A stretch of 64,000 bases of DNA, from contig OY856186.1 in the NCBI GenBank assembly GCA_963693315.1, forward strand, positions 369,794,850 to 369,858,849, read 5' to 3'. The position numbers were made by a program, and so were the translations under genes. Source of the stretch: Diogma glabrata. Taxonomy: Eukaryota > Arthropoda > Insecta > Diptera > Cylindrotomidae. Position 1 is the stretch's first letter; each line of letters begins with the position of its first letter. Below, piece after piece: positions 35,736 to 49,289 of this stretch. The notes beneath the pieces are model-generated. The model worked only from the letters and a program-made list of their open reading frames with translations, had not been told where the DNA came from and ran no database searches.

Positions 35736-36637
35736 AATTAATAGGTTTTTTTCATTTTTTTATTTGTTCTCTAGTTTTGACACAGGGACTCGAAATTTCA
35801 TATGAAACTTAGTGACAATCACAGATTAAAGTTAAATTGTGCTCGAACGGGTTAGTTGATTTGAGGAATTTTAAATCGTCATAGCTAGACGACCTCTGTC
35901 CTCTGGTCATCGTTTGACTTCACCGAGGCAACCTTCCAAAATATCATTTATTTATTATATTAAATTAATTTGTTTGCTTTTGATTTTGTTTTTTTTAATC
36001 AGCTCGATGATTCTACTGCCTCCTATCCCAATGGTTTTTCTCGTTTTATCCGCTAGTTTTCTTAAATTTGTTTTTGGTTGTATTTGTTTTGAATCCTTAT
36101 AATTTTTTGTTGGTCTTGGTCCGGCTGAGAGTCTATCTCGGGGTTTGGGGTTGAGCCCAGCTCCCATTTCATTTCTGAAGTTTTCTTATAATTCTCAAGT
36201 TCGCCAGACTTTCTCCTTTCGTCCAGTCCTGCAGAGGACAAGATAATAAATGTCAGTTGTGCTTCCATTTTCCTCTTTACCTATAGTAATATACTATATA
36301 TAGTGATCGTCAATAAACTTTTCAACCTACTTGTGCATAAGAATACAAATATTTAAAGTATTTTTTAAATTTGACCTTTCTGGAAGCTCGTATCACTCTA
36401 TTTTATTTTTTTCTAATTTTTATCACCTAGTTATGAAAAATTGGAGAGAATTAATGAACTACAACATACACAATTTTAATATAAAATAACATTTATGCTG
36501 GCCATATTTTTCTTTTGGCTCGTGCCATGAGAAATGAATTTAATTTGATTTTAAGTCAGGCAGTGGAAAGTGTTGCAACAAGTTGGTTGGATTTGCGGAG
36601 TTGGGTGGAGAGTTTTGATACCCCCATACCCTCAACA
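35736..36637. other. Unassigned stretch
   Basis: A less AT-rich block (36,110-36,260) has overlapping short minus-strand frames rich in Gln, Asp and Pro. I cannot assign it. The remainder is AT-rich and featureless. Confidence 0.4.
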
Positions 36638-36966
36638 TAAACCTGAATTTATTAAATGTATGTTTATGTAAATTTTTTGTTTTTACACTTCGCTGGAGTT
36701 GTAACCTAATTTTTGGTTTATAATCATTAGCGTTAACATTTTTTGGTAGAGTTTATCTAGTCGGCTAGCCCTGATGAGAATGATAAACTTTTTTAAAGTT
36801 TAAAATTTTCTCATTGGTTCGAAACTAGATCGCTCTAAAATTGTATGGATTGCAAAAAGTTTCATAATTTGCACCATAATTTTTTAGATTCAGTTCTTAT
36901 ATTATTCTTGATGGGAGATTTTCCATCGGGGTGATGTTATATCACAAATAATTTACTGAATTAATT
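36638..36966 (+). repeat. 329-base direct repeat, copy 1
   Basis: From TAAACCTGAATTTATTAAAT to TTTACTGAATTAATT this is identical to 37,093-37,421 apart from one A/T difference that I can see near the start. The copies are 455 bases apart. There are no TG...CA ends and no flanking duplication, which argues against a small LTR pair. Confidence 0.85.
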
Positions 36967-37092
36967 GTTGATCATGTGTCAATAGACACAAGTGAAGACT
37001 AGTCATCTTCTTCTCACAGATACAATTTTGTTATTCAATACTAGAAAATCTAGAGTATAACAAAACAGTGATCACCAGAGAAATTAATTGAC

Positions 37093-37421
37093 TAAACCTG
37101 AATTTATTAAATGTATGTTTATGTAATTTTTTTGTTTTTACACTTCGCTGGAGTTGTAACCTAATTTTTGGTTTATAATCATTAGCGTTAACATTTTTTG
37201 GTAGAGTTTATCTAGTCGGCTAGCCCTGATGAGAATGATAAACTTTTTTAAAGTTTAAAATTTTCTCATTGGTTCGAAACTAGATCGCTCTAAAATTGTA
37301 TGGATTGCAAAAAGTTTCATAATTTGCACCATAATTTTTTAGATTCAGTTCTTATATTATTCTTGATGGGAGATTTTCCATCGGGGTGATGTTATATCAC
37401 AAATAATTTACTGAATTAATT
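37093..37421 (+). repeat. 329-base direct repeat, copy 2
   Basis: Second copy of the 36,638-36,966 unit. ATTAATT occurs just before this copy and at the end of each copy, so the duplication may have been mediated by this microhomology. The near identity indicates a recent event. Confidence 0.85.
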
Positions 37422-37739
37422 AGCTGAAACTTGTTCAAGTCTAAACTTTAAGCACATACAATAAATTCAGTAAAACCATATCACCAAATAATGGCGTGGT
37501 ACAGCAGAGGTTTGATAAAATTTCCAACCAGTTTTAATAATCATACAAAATCTAGGAAATTTTGAAATGTAAAGAAAATAAATTAACAAATTAATCAATA
37601 GTGATTTATTGAGTAAGTGTTTAATGATATATTTATATTGATAAATGAGCAGTTATTCTCAGGTGATTTAACTGCACAGATGATCAGTTACGGAGTAGCT
37701 ACGGTGAAACTCCGGCTCCTTATTGTGTTTGTATATCTT

Positions 37740-39700
37740 ACGTACGACTTTATCATAGTCGGTTGTGAAGCCTATTGACGTCATGTGGGCTGGGGAAGTA
37801 CTAACACCAATAGTAGAGGTCATTCTTTTGTTGATTACTTGAATCCTACTTATGTTAATATACTAAATGACGGAGAGGAGTACATTTTTGTTAACACCCA
37901 ACGGTAAGAAACCATAGACATCACTCTATCTATGCTCTAGTTCTCTTATAGAAAACATCAGGAGCTGGAAAATGTTTACGAAAATATCTATGAATGATCA
38001 CAGATATATTGACTTTTTAGTAACTGCTCAGTTTAAGCTCGCGTCTACTGAAATCCACGACAAACCAATTGCATGCACTTGAGGAGTTTTTTAGAAGAAG
38101 AACGGGTGAATGAACGCATTGCCAAGGTGCCGGCTATAGATCAGGCCGTTGAAGGACCTCAACGATCTGTTTATTAGGTATAAATATATTTACTTTTAAA
38201 TAATTAACCTCTACTAACAAACATACATGATCACATAACCAACTCGTGCATGAATCAACTGGGCATATAAAGGTGCTTAATCTAGTTTCACTAGTCCATG
38301 TGATGCGTCATACGATAAATTAATTAATTAGTTTATTCAAAATAAAATCTCGAAATCGAAAGAATTGTTCAATAGTTTTTTCAATTTGGTTGGCAGTAAA
38401 GGAAAACTTAACTCATTTTTATCAAGTCCTCGAGATGCCCTTTGATTGCTGGAATTTAATAAAATAAACATTTTTATTTTAATTATTAATAGAAAATAAT
38501 AAATTTAATGTAAACCATAGATAATCAAATAATAGTAGTTTGTTCAACATATATATTGAAGTGATTACGGTATTTGAGAGTTCCAGCCCTGAAACGAAGC
38601 AATATATGGCGCACACAAAGCGGTCTGTTAAATTAAGACGTTGACAAGCTAAGAAAAAGGTCTAAGAAACTCCTATTGGGCTCTGTACATGCTAAGCAAG
38701 GAAACTGTTCAAAAGATTTATTCGTAAATCAAAGTAAAGGTCTTAGAAACAGCACTGTGGGCCAATATAGAGGCTGCACTAATGAGGTCTCTTGGAAAAG
38801 TATCCTTTGACGAGACAGGCTAATCTAAGATTATCCAACGATGCTTACACTTTTTTAAGGAAGAGACCTATACATCACTCCTTTAACATAATTTTCCCGG
38901 CTATGTATTCGGGGAGAATCCTCAGATGGCTGCCACAGCAAAAAGGGAAAAACTTAACCGAATGGACTGAATCGTGGCACAAAGGTTGTCTCGTCTGAGG
39001 TTCTGTATTGGACTATCACCTCCTTTGAGCCATACAAATTGCGAGATTCTGGCGGGATTTGGACTGTGATGATACAACATTGTTTGGACATAATAGGAGA
39101 TAGATAGACTCTCAAGGATCTTCGTGACCTGTATAGCTCTTTACTATGTACCAGAGATCTAAACAAACGTGAGAGTCGTTTTAATCCAAAAATATTTAAA
39201 AATTAATCACGCACCTTAACTGGGCTGTTCATGTTGAGACAAGCTGAGCAAGCAAATGTAACTCGAGTGCTGTTGCATATTTGGGTGGCAGTATAAAGTA
39301 GTCGTCAGACTCATGGTCAGCTATGGGTCTCATAGCTGACAGAAAAAGTCATCAAGCATTATGAAGGAGTCTGAAAGAACTCCTGTTAAAATTTATCCAT
39401 ACCTATTGTTGACACAGTACATCTAACTTCCTTTCGAAAGCAATATAGAGTTTAATCCCAACGATTAAGGAGCGGTCTGTACCTGATTTGCTTTTGGCCA
39501 GTGCTACAAACACGTTAGACATCTACACAGAGTTATCACTCACTCACTGACAACCGTGCAGAATCTGTGGTATACTTTAGAAATGAAGAACTTGGGCTGC
39601 AATGGCGAACACTGCACTATCTTTTAAGCTGAAGTATTCGCATTATATCGAGCATCTAGAAGAGCAAAGTAGCTTAAGTGGTTTGGCAAGATCATTAATA
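37740..39700 (+). pseudogene. Non-LTR retrotransposon relic (endonuclease, RT tail, RNase H)
   Basis: At 37,785-38,000 an apurinic-type endonuclease segment reads WGSTNTNSRGHSFVDYL, then FVNTQR, ETIDITL and finally SMNDHRYIDF. These correspond to the conserved tail of Jockey/R1/I-type endonucleases, where the SDHR His is catalytic. At 38,580-38,790 there are pieces of the RT thumb region (YWALYMLS, ALWANIEAALMRS). At ~39,590-39,680 a fragment resembles the RNase H motif (CTIF, a stop, then AEVFALYRA). An AT-rich gap (38,170-38,570) replaces most of the RT. Stops and frameshifts are frequent. The clade (Jockey, R1 or I) cannot be settled from these fragments. Confidence 0.6.
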
Positions 39701-39704
39701 TTGT

Positions 39705-41893
39705 TATGATTCAAATACAGAACCTTAATTTTCGATAGACAATATTTAAAAAATAATATCAAGGTCGTTTCTTACAATCAGGGTCAATATGAAACAAAAT
39801 TGAATGATTTATGAATAAAAAAAATGATGAAATGAGTAAAAAATAATGTTATCGAATATTCTTAGATTGACCTCGAATGATCGGAAGTGACCTAGAATAA
39901 TCGAGAACTTATGCTTTGTAAGTGAAATTAATTGTAAACAAAACGATGTATCGTTTAAATAAAACCGTGTAAATAGAAGAAGTTATTTTTAAAGTTAATT
40001 GTGAATAAAGTTTTAAGTGTTATTAAGTTATTAAGTATAGAAATAATTTGTTTATTATTTTGGAAGCTGTGAACTGGAAATTTCTACAATCAACTGTTGG
40101 TGTTTCGAGGATGTTGGAGAAATATTATAAATAGGAATATTGTTGTAATGTTGTTGTATTGTTTTCCTGATGTAGTGAAACAATTAAGGAGTTGAATCCT
40201 TAATAAAACCTGGTGTTTGTGCTTTCTAATCAGTCTAATCAGATTCTTTCAAATCCAGGAAGAGATTTGGGCATTGCGATTATCGAATTGAGAGTTAAGC
40301 CAATATGAAAGAAGGTTGGAAAAACGTAAAAATATGTTAACTGATAACCAGGTTCTCCAAAAGCATTGGACAGTATATCATTAAGTTAAAAATAGTACAA
40401 TACTCTAGATCCTTGGATTATTTTGGGCAATAGATCAGCATATCACTGCCATAGACACCAGGGTACAGTGAGAATTTTGAAATCAAAAAAGTTAATAAAT
40501 TAGCAAAAAGTTCTGCAGGGACGCTCAAAGGCTCTGAACTAGCAATTATTATATCAAAACAGGTCAGATTGTGCACAAAAGTTGGAACTACTACCAGTTC
40601 ATCATCATGTGAATAAACACATGCTATTGATTGGAGTAGAAAATGATCCAACATGCCGCTTTTGTATTGAAGTGGTTTAGAAAGAAACAAATTTGTTTCA
40701 TAACTAAATATAATCAGTAAATTGTTTTATTGTGTTGGTTTCGTTCAAAAATGTTTACCCAACATAATAAAAAAACGGGTATTTTATTATATTGCTAAAA
40801 CACAAAATTAAAACTATGTTTATTGTTGTCAGAAGGATAAGAGATTTGATTGATAAAAAATTAAGACGATGAACTTCGATGCAGATAATGGGGTTTATTG
40901 AGTAAAATCTTCTATCGAAAGTTTCTGCTATTTCTCTATATTTTGTATGAAACTTAATAACGGGAAAATAAAATTTCATACAAAAAATAGAAGAATAGCC
41001 GAAATTTTCGATTGAATATTTTTCTGAATAGACCCACTATCTGAAAACAGTGCTAAAGAGTGACCGACGTAAGCGGTTTACACTAGGTGGTAAGCTTTCA
41101 TTCTTAGAATTTAATTTAAAGACACACGACTTATAGTCCTTTGTATTCTTGTATTTTGTTTTCTCTTAATGTAGTCCTGTATGATATATTTTTATAAACT
41201 ATTGGTTTAACAAATTTTTAATTTCCCGAAAAAAAAATAGACAGGTGTGATGAGCTGATTTGTATATCAAAAGCTTTAAATAATCGTTATTTCTTGCAAA
41301 TCGAGGTTGTTTTGTGTTATCTTTAGGTTGTTTTGATATATGTAATTCGTTACTATACTCAAACACTTGAAGATCATATATATTGTTTATTTTTAAAATT
41401 CTATCAAGTGTTACACTAGTTTACAAGAAAAATCTCCCTAAATAAAACCCAATTTTTTGTCTCCCTTTGTTATCATTTTTACTATCCACTTGTTTCATTA
41501 ATATATTTTATTTGTTTGTTTGTAAAATATGAGATCCAAAAACCAGCATAACATTTCTTATCATTGAAAAACTAGGTCCAAATCAACCTGTGAAACAGTG
41601 AATTATAGTTTTAATTTGTAAATGGCAGGTTTTCGTGCTGAATAAAGATTCATAGTTGATAGTGTGATATTTCTTTGTATACAAAAACGGTGTTTTGTTC
41701 GGACACCTAAATTCTTGTTGGTATAACAATTTTGAATAACAAATATTATTTTTATAAAAGCAAAGATATTACTCTGAGAAAGGTTAAACTCGTCGTCGTC
41801 ATCATCGTTGGAAGGTATAAAGGTACATAGGTTATTATATTTCTACCAAATTCTCCAGTTTCCGACATTAATTTTGTTATATCGTTGAATATA
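39705..41893. other. Gene-free AT-rich stretch
   Basis: The short minus-strand frames at 40,418-40,690 and 40,755-40,979 have no recognisable family. Nothing else is supported. Confidence 0.5.
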
Positions 41894-42358
41894 TTAATCA
41901 CCCACAACTTTAACGATTGGCTTTATTAATTTTGTTACATCATTTGGTATATTTCCTGCCAACTCAACAATTGTCGACATTCGATTTATCACATCATTCA
42001 ATATATTTCCTACAAATTCAACAATTTCCGACATTAGTTTTGATACAGCATTATTATACTCATTGTATTCATCAGTGCATCCACCAGCTTAGGATGATTG
42101 GATAATTGGAGTAATAATTGGAGATGATCGCACCTTTTCGGCCTTTGGGGTCGTCAGAGTCACTTTTCTTTGTCTCATTTTTTTTCTTCCGATTATACAG
42201 TCTCTTTTGCGTGCATATCTGTTCATTTGTGATGGAGAAGGGAGGATATTCCTACCTGAACTCACAAGACTGAAGCTTATCGGATACAACCTTGCCTGGC
42301 ACGCAGTCTCCTCGTTTGCTTCGTAGGGAACATTTTGAAATTTCTTAGATCTTTTCAT
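41894..42358 (-). pseudogene. Unrecognised protein frame with one in-frame stop
   Basis: Reading from the ATG at 42,358, the frame is open for 89 codons (basic, Ser/Pro-rich, with RKRDCIIGRKKMRQRKV). It meets TAA at 42,089-42,091 and then stays open in the same frame for 64 more codons to a TAA at 41,894. The distal part is clearly repetitive: SKLMSEIVEFVGNILNDVI is followed by MSTIVELAGNIPNDVTKLI, an amphipathic ~20-residue unit. Repeats of this kind that keep frame look like real protein sequence rather than chance. A stop lies 12 codons upstream of the ATG. It could be a decayed exon, a recoded gene, or one with an assembly error at the TAA. I do not recognise the family. Confidence 0.4.
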
Positions 42359-42359
42359 A

Positions 42360-45310
42360 CCGAAGTTATTGTTGCATGTAAGATTACGTTAAAACCCTTA
42401 TAAAAGCTGTAATAATTTTTGGTGAATAAATTTTGATTTGTCTTCAAAAATTCAAGTTCAACCATAAAAAATAACGCCCCATAGTTTAACGTTCGGTAAT
42501 ATATTAATTCAAATATTTTGGCTATCATATTCTCGTTTAAAGCAAATACCCACTCATTCTACGGATAATTTAAAACAACAATCACTTCATTACTCTAATC
42601 CAAACCGGAACATCTCTTTAATCTCTATCATACGTAACAAAACTCATAATTCTCTTAATATATAAATGTTTCAATTAACATCCCACTGTATTGATATAAA
42701 TTATGTTTGTTCTTTAACCAATAATCAACAATCAATCCATAAGTAACAAAACATTGACGGTGTTTGGATGATAAGTCTCTACTCATGGAGATCTCTAACC
42801 ACAAACACCAGCGCTCTCTCATTCTTTCTCTTATTCTCTGTGGAAAGATCTCTAAAGCTAACTACATATCAGATCTTTGTGTATCAATAAATTTAACCAG
42901 TTTTATTAGATGGCTTAATCGGAAACCCGTTTGAAACGACAAAAAAATTGAAACAATGCTACTTTGCGGGTGTAGCTGCTTGTTTTGTATAAATAAAAGT
43001 GCGTATTTACACTCGTTTCGTTTCTTTTGATTAATTAATTTTTTTCTCCTATAAAAAAGAAATAGTATAAAAAGGATATTTTTATTATACCTCTAAGACA
43101 AATAATTAATCGATTAATCAATGGGAAATTAATGGTTTTACTGTTACGCTTGACTTTGTTTTTAATAATAAAACGTATGCATGTGTGTATGATTGTGGTT
43201 CGCTTGTTAATTTAGTAATTACGTATATTTTAGGGATAACTTTTTTCTTCACGGAAACAGCTGAAGGCGTTTAATTTATATTTTTATTTTAAACAGATAT
43301 GGTTTTGAGAAAGGGTAATATGGAAAAAACTTCTACAAAAAATCATTGAAAGCTTCCGTAAGAAAACCGAAGAATTTTTTTTTATCCTTAAGATTCGTGT
43401 CATAATCATAAAATCAAGTTGTTAAGATAACAGTTATTAGAAGAGAAGAAGAACTGAAATGTGTTTACTTTCAATATGGTTGGATATGAGTTTCAGATAA
43501 AATCTATAAATAATATTTACAGAGATACGTAAACATTTTGGTTTGTGGGCTTATACTACCGCTTCAACAAAAGCTTTAAAGTTTTTAGTAATATCAAAAT
43601 ATTGTTTTAATTTGAATCAGTAACAGCTCAATTATTTGTTATAAACTTTCAGTTTTATCTTTGGGTTTGTTGGAAGTATCACTTTTGTCGATTGTGTACA
43701 TTATTATTTTTGGAATATCAATCCAACTATCTGAAGTGACAGATAATAACACTCCAAAAAATTACCATAGTTATTATGGTCACAGGTTCTCTAAATTATA
43801 GCAAATCATTAGAGCATTTTTTAACTTATTAGTGATGATATGAAATGTTTGTATGTACAATAAATGCTATAACATCGAACTGATTTTTATTCTGATCCGT
43901 TTATATGAAAGGTTAATTTCTTAAGAAAGATTGCCCGTTCGACAAGCATGCTTTAAATGTAAATGCACAAATTGATTACCTTATAAATTCAAAATTTAAC
44001 CCTTTTCAATCAAGCATGAATGATTTTTGATAAAATAAAATTAATATTTTTGGAATAAATTAATTTCAAAACAACGAAACCAGATTTATATTTCTGCCAA
44101 ATTACACAACAATTAATTTTCACTATTGTTGCTATTAAGCCAAAATCATATTATTCAATTAATTTTTGGTTCAATAAAATTTTTGGTTCGTTCAATTTAA
44201 TATTAATTTTCTTGTAATTAAAACAAGCCACAAATTTTGATTATGTTTAAATAATTTAATAATAATTAGATTCGTTGGGCTAGAATTCTATTTGTGCTTG
44301 TTGCTTAAATTTGGGTTTTTTTGTTTAGTTAATGTATTTATATAGGGGGAACGTTTTCTTATCATTTTGATATCACATTTATCTTCAGTTTTTCAGGACA
44401 TGTCATATTGTTTTATTATATTGATTCATTTTTTGGTTATGTGTAATTTAATTTTGACAATGAAAACAAAAAATTATTGAAATAATTTTTGATTTGTTGG
44501 GGGACTTTATCGAAATTAATCAAATTTTGTAGCATATAAAAAACAAAATAGTAGTCAACCTGCATCTTGATTTATTTCCCCAATACCAAAAAGATACATA
44601 AGACATGATGTGAGTTTGGAACAAGAAGCATGTTCAATAGACCAGTTTGATCTGTATTCGGCAAAAAGAATCTCTACTATAAAGTGGATGGAAAGAGAAG
44701 ACGATACTTAGCTTATAAATAGAACCAACTTTAACACTCTGAAGGTAAGAACTAGAGTCTCTGAGGAGTGGCGAGAAGATCCTTAAGAAACTCAAAAAAC
44801 ACATACTGTACCAGAGTGCTGTTGAAACCAGTTCCCCTCGTATAGCTTTTAATGATACTGAGCTTAAAAAGTTACAACCAAATACATGCAAATTTTAATG
44901 GAGTTGTTTTTCTTTTTTGCGTAGTAATGTCGTTTATATTTGAGATATATTGTACTCGAGTACATAATATTAGTTTTAGTTATCTTTTTAAATCGAAAAT
45001 TGATTAAACTTCAATAACTGATATTTAAATATTAAATTTTAGCTATTTTTTAAGTAAACGGTCGCCCTGTTGAATATATTTTAAATTTTGCGCCAAAAAC
45101 TAGCTCTACCTATATCAAGTTTCTTTAATATAACAAACAAATGTTAATATATAACAAAACACATTGGAATTTAAAATTGTTCACTTTATTACCATCATCA
45201 TAGAGAGGTTATGGGCCCAGATCACAAATAAATTATACTGGAACAACTTTTACACCTAACCTTAAAAACTAAAAGTAAAAACAAGCGTTTTACAACAAAA
45301 TCTCAAATTT
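42360..45310. other. Gene-free AT-rich stretch
   Basis: The only sizeable frame (44,634-44,891, minus, 85 codons) has hydrophobic and Ser-rich character but no identifiable family and no repeats. No terminal repeats are seen. Confidence 0.5.
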
Positions 45311-45319
45311 ACTAATGCT

Positions 45320-46797
45320 AAAAAAGCAAAAACTGAAATTATAGTACTAGTAGATGCCAAAAATTATGTGCATATTCAGGGAGCAAAAACAGCTAAGGAA
45401 GTATGGGACGTGATCTATGTACAACCATGCTTGATTGGTTTCAAAGTAGATGAGAAGTGGCTCGGAACATTATTGCTCTTCGGTCTACCTGAGTCGTATA
45501 AGCCAATGATTATCGCCATCGAAAATCAGGTATAAAACTCAGTGCTAGCTCTGTAAAATTTAAGTAACTACAAAATGTCGGACAAACTCAAGCTAATGAA
45601 TCTACAACTTTTGCATCTAATCATAGTTACAAAAATAGTCAAAAGAGTGGACATAAAAAATATTTTTCAAAGGGACCAAGGTGCTATACATGCAACAAGC
45701 ACGGTCATAAAAGTCCAGAATACAAATTAAAGATTAAACGGAAAGATTTCAAGTACAACAACGATACACAAAGCAGTTTGAGTTATGCTGCTGCGTTTAT
45801 ATAGCTTCAACGGAACGTAAAGATTCTTGGTATGTTGATTTGGGTGCTTCTATGCTAGTCTCAATATAGATAAAAAGCAAGTCAGTCAAATGAAGTTTTG
45901 TTTCGAGATGTCTTGTATGTGCTAGAACTTGCTACAAATTTAATATCAGTCAGTCGAATTGTTAAAAATGATGGCCAAATGAAGTTTAATGGCAAATATT
46001 GTATTATTATGAACAACAAAAATAAGATAGTTAACAACAGCAAAAATATGCTTACCTGATGGCATCAGAGTATGGGTCATCTAAACTTACAGAGTTTGAA
46101 GAAAATGACAGAAAATACTGATTGAGTAAATATGTCTGAACAAAAGCTTAATCTTAAATGTGTTACTTGTCACGAAGATAAACGATCACGGATACCTTTT
46201 AAAAGTGAGAGTTCGTATTTCTACCGAATTATTTGAACTGATCCACTCTGACGTATGTGGACCAATGGAAACAGAATCTTTGAATGGTGCGAAATACTTT
46301 GTAACGTTTCTTGATGACTACTTGAAAAAAGTTTTGTGTATTCTATGCGAAACAGATCATAACTTTTTGAAAAATTCGAAGAATTTAAGTCACAAGTTGA
46401 AAATCAGCTAGACAAAAAGATAAAAGTTCTCCGTTCTGAAAATGGACTTGAATATGTGAACAAAATCTTCAACAATTGTTTGCCAGCAAGTGCCGGCATA
46501 ATACACCAAACAACCGCACCATATACTCCAGAACAAAATAGAGCAGCAGATCAGATTAACGTCTCAGATGAAGATCAGATCAGAAGATCAGATGAAGATC
46601 TGCTGATGAACAGAACTCTAATCGAACAAGCAAAATGTTTGCTTTTAAATTCTACAATGCCAAAATATTTCTGGATTGAAGCGCTAAATGCAGCCGCTAA
46701 CATCTGTCACAAAAACAAAATTCCATTGGAATATAAAATTTTCACTTTCTTATCATCATCAGTAAACAATTCGGAGAAGAAAATTAAAAGGTTTAAA
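45320..46797 (+). pseudogene. Copia gag-protease-integrase relic
   Basis: The order is that of Ty1/Copia. The gag part has DAKNYVHIQGAKTAKEVWD; the knuckle CYTCNKHGHKSPEY (45,689-45,733) has its last Cys changed to Tyr. The protease site WYVDLGAS (~45,826) has Leu in place of the usual Ser. The integrase zinc finger (46,058-46,200) keeps HQSMGH and CVTCH. The core has ELIHSDVCGPMETESLNG with the first Asp. The second Asp is replaced (RSENGLEYVN), and the third-acid region is split by a 51-base insertion (46,554-46,604) before MNRTLIEQAKCLL. The frame ends near 46,797 before any RT. At least three frameshifts or stops occur. No LTRs are identified. Confidence 0.8.
46554..46604 (+). repeat. 51-base in-frame insertion in the Copia integrase
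   Basis: Seventeen extra codons (encoding SDEDQ and RSDEDLL) separate the residues before the third catalytic acid from MNRTL. The DNA is a short internal duplication in which CAGATGAAGATC occurs twice, 24 bases apart, typical of slippage. It keeps the frame but destroys the active-site spacing. Confidence 0.6.
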
Positions 46798-49289
46798 TGA
46801 AATTCAGTAAAAAAACAAAGAAAAGTTAAAATAAAGATCGAAAAATAAATTGATGCTAAAATATTCAATGATTAAAAATATAAAAATGAATGGATGGAAA
46901 AATCATCATACGTTCATTGAAAGTGAGAAAACATAAAAATTCAATTTGTTTAGTATGAAACTTTTTTTCTAAATTAATTTCACGAATCAAATCAGTATTT
47001 CGTTCGTTGTGTTCTTGAGTAAATCTGTCTACGTCATTTTAAAATAAAAAAAATGTGTAATTATAATTTTGTAATAAACGTAAATTAATATTCAATATTA
47101 ATTTGGTTGGAAATCCTGTTTTAGATTACTGTTAAAAATTGCCTGTCAACGTTAACTCAAGAAAACGCCTTTTCGAATACTAATCTGATGGGTGAATTTA
47201 ATTTAGAAAAAAAGTTTTGTGCTAAAATATATTTTTTTGGGGTTTCAATTCGTTTACAATAGAAGTTTGTCAATTAAATTATTTATTATTTATTTTGTTC
47301 TTAATCTGAACAAATTAGTAGGTAAATAAACCAAATGTGAGTCGGATTGAAAATAATCAAAACCATAATTACTTCACCACAATTTTAAATTGTGTGAAGT
47401 AATGCAATCTATCGTGAAAAAAAAATCTTACATACCCCAAATTTTGTTTTTTCTTTTGTTTTGAACCATCCTCTATCTAAATAGCCAATAAAAATTTTGG
47501 TGTACGTCTGTGTGTGCGTGGGTGGGTAGGTGGGTGGGTGGGTGCGTGTACTTTCTGCAAAGGATATTGATGAAACTTTGGCAAATGATACAAGCTTACT
47601 TGAAAATGGAAGATCTGGATTCATTGCATTCATCATTCAGTTTGGACAAAATGGCGGGGGTCTCTTGAACACCTCTAAGTTAAAATCTTGAATAACTTCT
47701 AATCCCGGACTATGATCTTATTGAAACTTACTATATAAAGTTTTAGTACAGTTTCCTATATTTCTGCATACCAACTTCCGGTTTGTCACTTCCGGTTAAA
47801 AAGTTTTTTTTCCAGGTGTTTATCCCTACTGTAGCCTACAATTACCGATGGATTTTCATGAAACGTCGGTAAAAGCTTTCAAGTAACATGAAAAAGATTT
47901 TATGAGCTTTTGGAGTTGGGGGGTTCACCATACAACAGGTGGTTTTTTCCCACAAAGTTTTTATGTTTGTTGGGAGCATAAAACATTCATTCGTGAATGA
48001 ATTTTGATGAAGTTTTGGAAAAAGATGCAAACTTGTATGACAAGGAACTGATTAGGTTTGAGCGATAGTTAACAAAATGGTGTAGGGTCCCTGGAGCACC
48101 TGTTTTTTTGAAAGCTCTATAACATCTGTACCTGATAATAAAATTGGATGGAACTTGGTACATGAGTATTTAGTACGGTTCACAATAGTTCTGCATCCCA
48201 ACTTCCGGTTTTTCACTTCCGGTAAAAAAATTTTTTTTCTACTTTTATGAAGTTTTTTCAGTGTGTTTATGCACACTACAGCCTACAATAACGAAGTGAT
48301 TATGATGAAACGTATGAAAAGGGTCCAATTAGTTTAAGATGATAACTATCATCTTTTGGAATACATTGATGGTGGTGGCGGGGAGTACCATACAAATGCT
48401 GGCTTTTCACACTTTGTTTTTTAAGTTTGTTGGGAGCATACAGACTTCATTCATTTATCAATTTTAATGACACTTTGAAAAAAGATGAAGACTTAAATAA
48501 CAAAGAACTGATTAGTTTTTGGACAATATTGGAATAAGTGTTGGGGGTCCTCCCGAACACCTCTTTAATGTGTCACACTTTTTTCAATGTTTGTTGGGAG
48601 CACACAGCATTCGTTCGTGAACGAATTTTGATGACACTTTGGAAAAAGATGCAACTATGTATGGCAAGAAATTGATTAGTTTTTGAGCGATAGTGAACAA
48701 AGTGGTGGGGGGTGTCCCATACACCTGTTTTTTTGAAAGCTCAATAACATCTGTAGCTGATAATCGAATTGGATGAAACTTGGTACATGAGCATTTAATG
48801 CAGTTCACATCAGTTCTGCATCCCAACTTCCGGTTTTTCACTTCCGGTAGTATTTTTTTTTTTGTAAATTTTCTATTTTTGACAGTTTGTTTATGCACAC
48901 TACAGCCTACAATAATGAAGTGATTATGATGAAACTTATGGAAAAGGGTTCAATTAGTGTGAGAAGATAAGTAACAACTTTTGGGACACATTGATCAAAG
49001 TGGCGGGGGGTCTACTAGGGATAGAAAAGTCGATTCCGATTATAATCGAGAATCGACTTATCTGTTAAAATAATCGATTATAAAGAATAGAGTTTTAATT
49101 TTCAAAGTCGATCAAGAATCGATTCTTCGTATTCGACTTTCGAATTTAGTACTATAGTCATATACAGTAATTTAGTCGTATTCGATTTTTTATTTATTTA
49201 CAAATTTTGTACTATAGTCATACACAGTTGACAGTGAATTAGTCAATCATAAGTGGTGGTGACGTGGTGTTAGACACAGCAATATTTTT

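Noticed and set aside
36638..37421. Small LTR pair (TRIM-like element)
   Set aside because: The repeats lack TG...CA ends, primer site, purine tract and flanking duplication.
44634..44891. 85-codon minus-strand frame as a host gene
   Set aside because: No recognisable domain, no repeats, and length compatible with chance in this composition.
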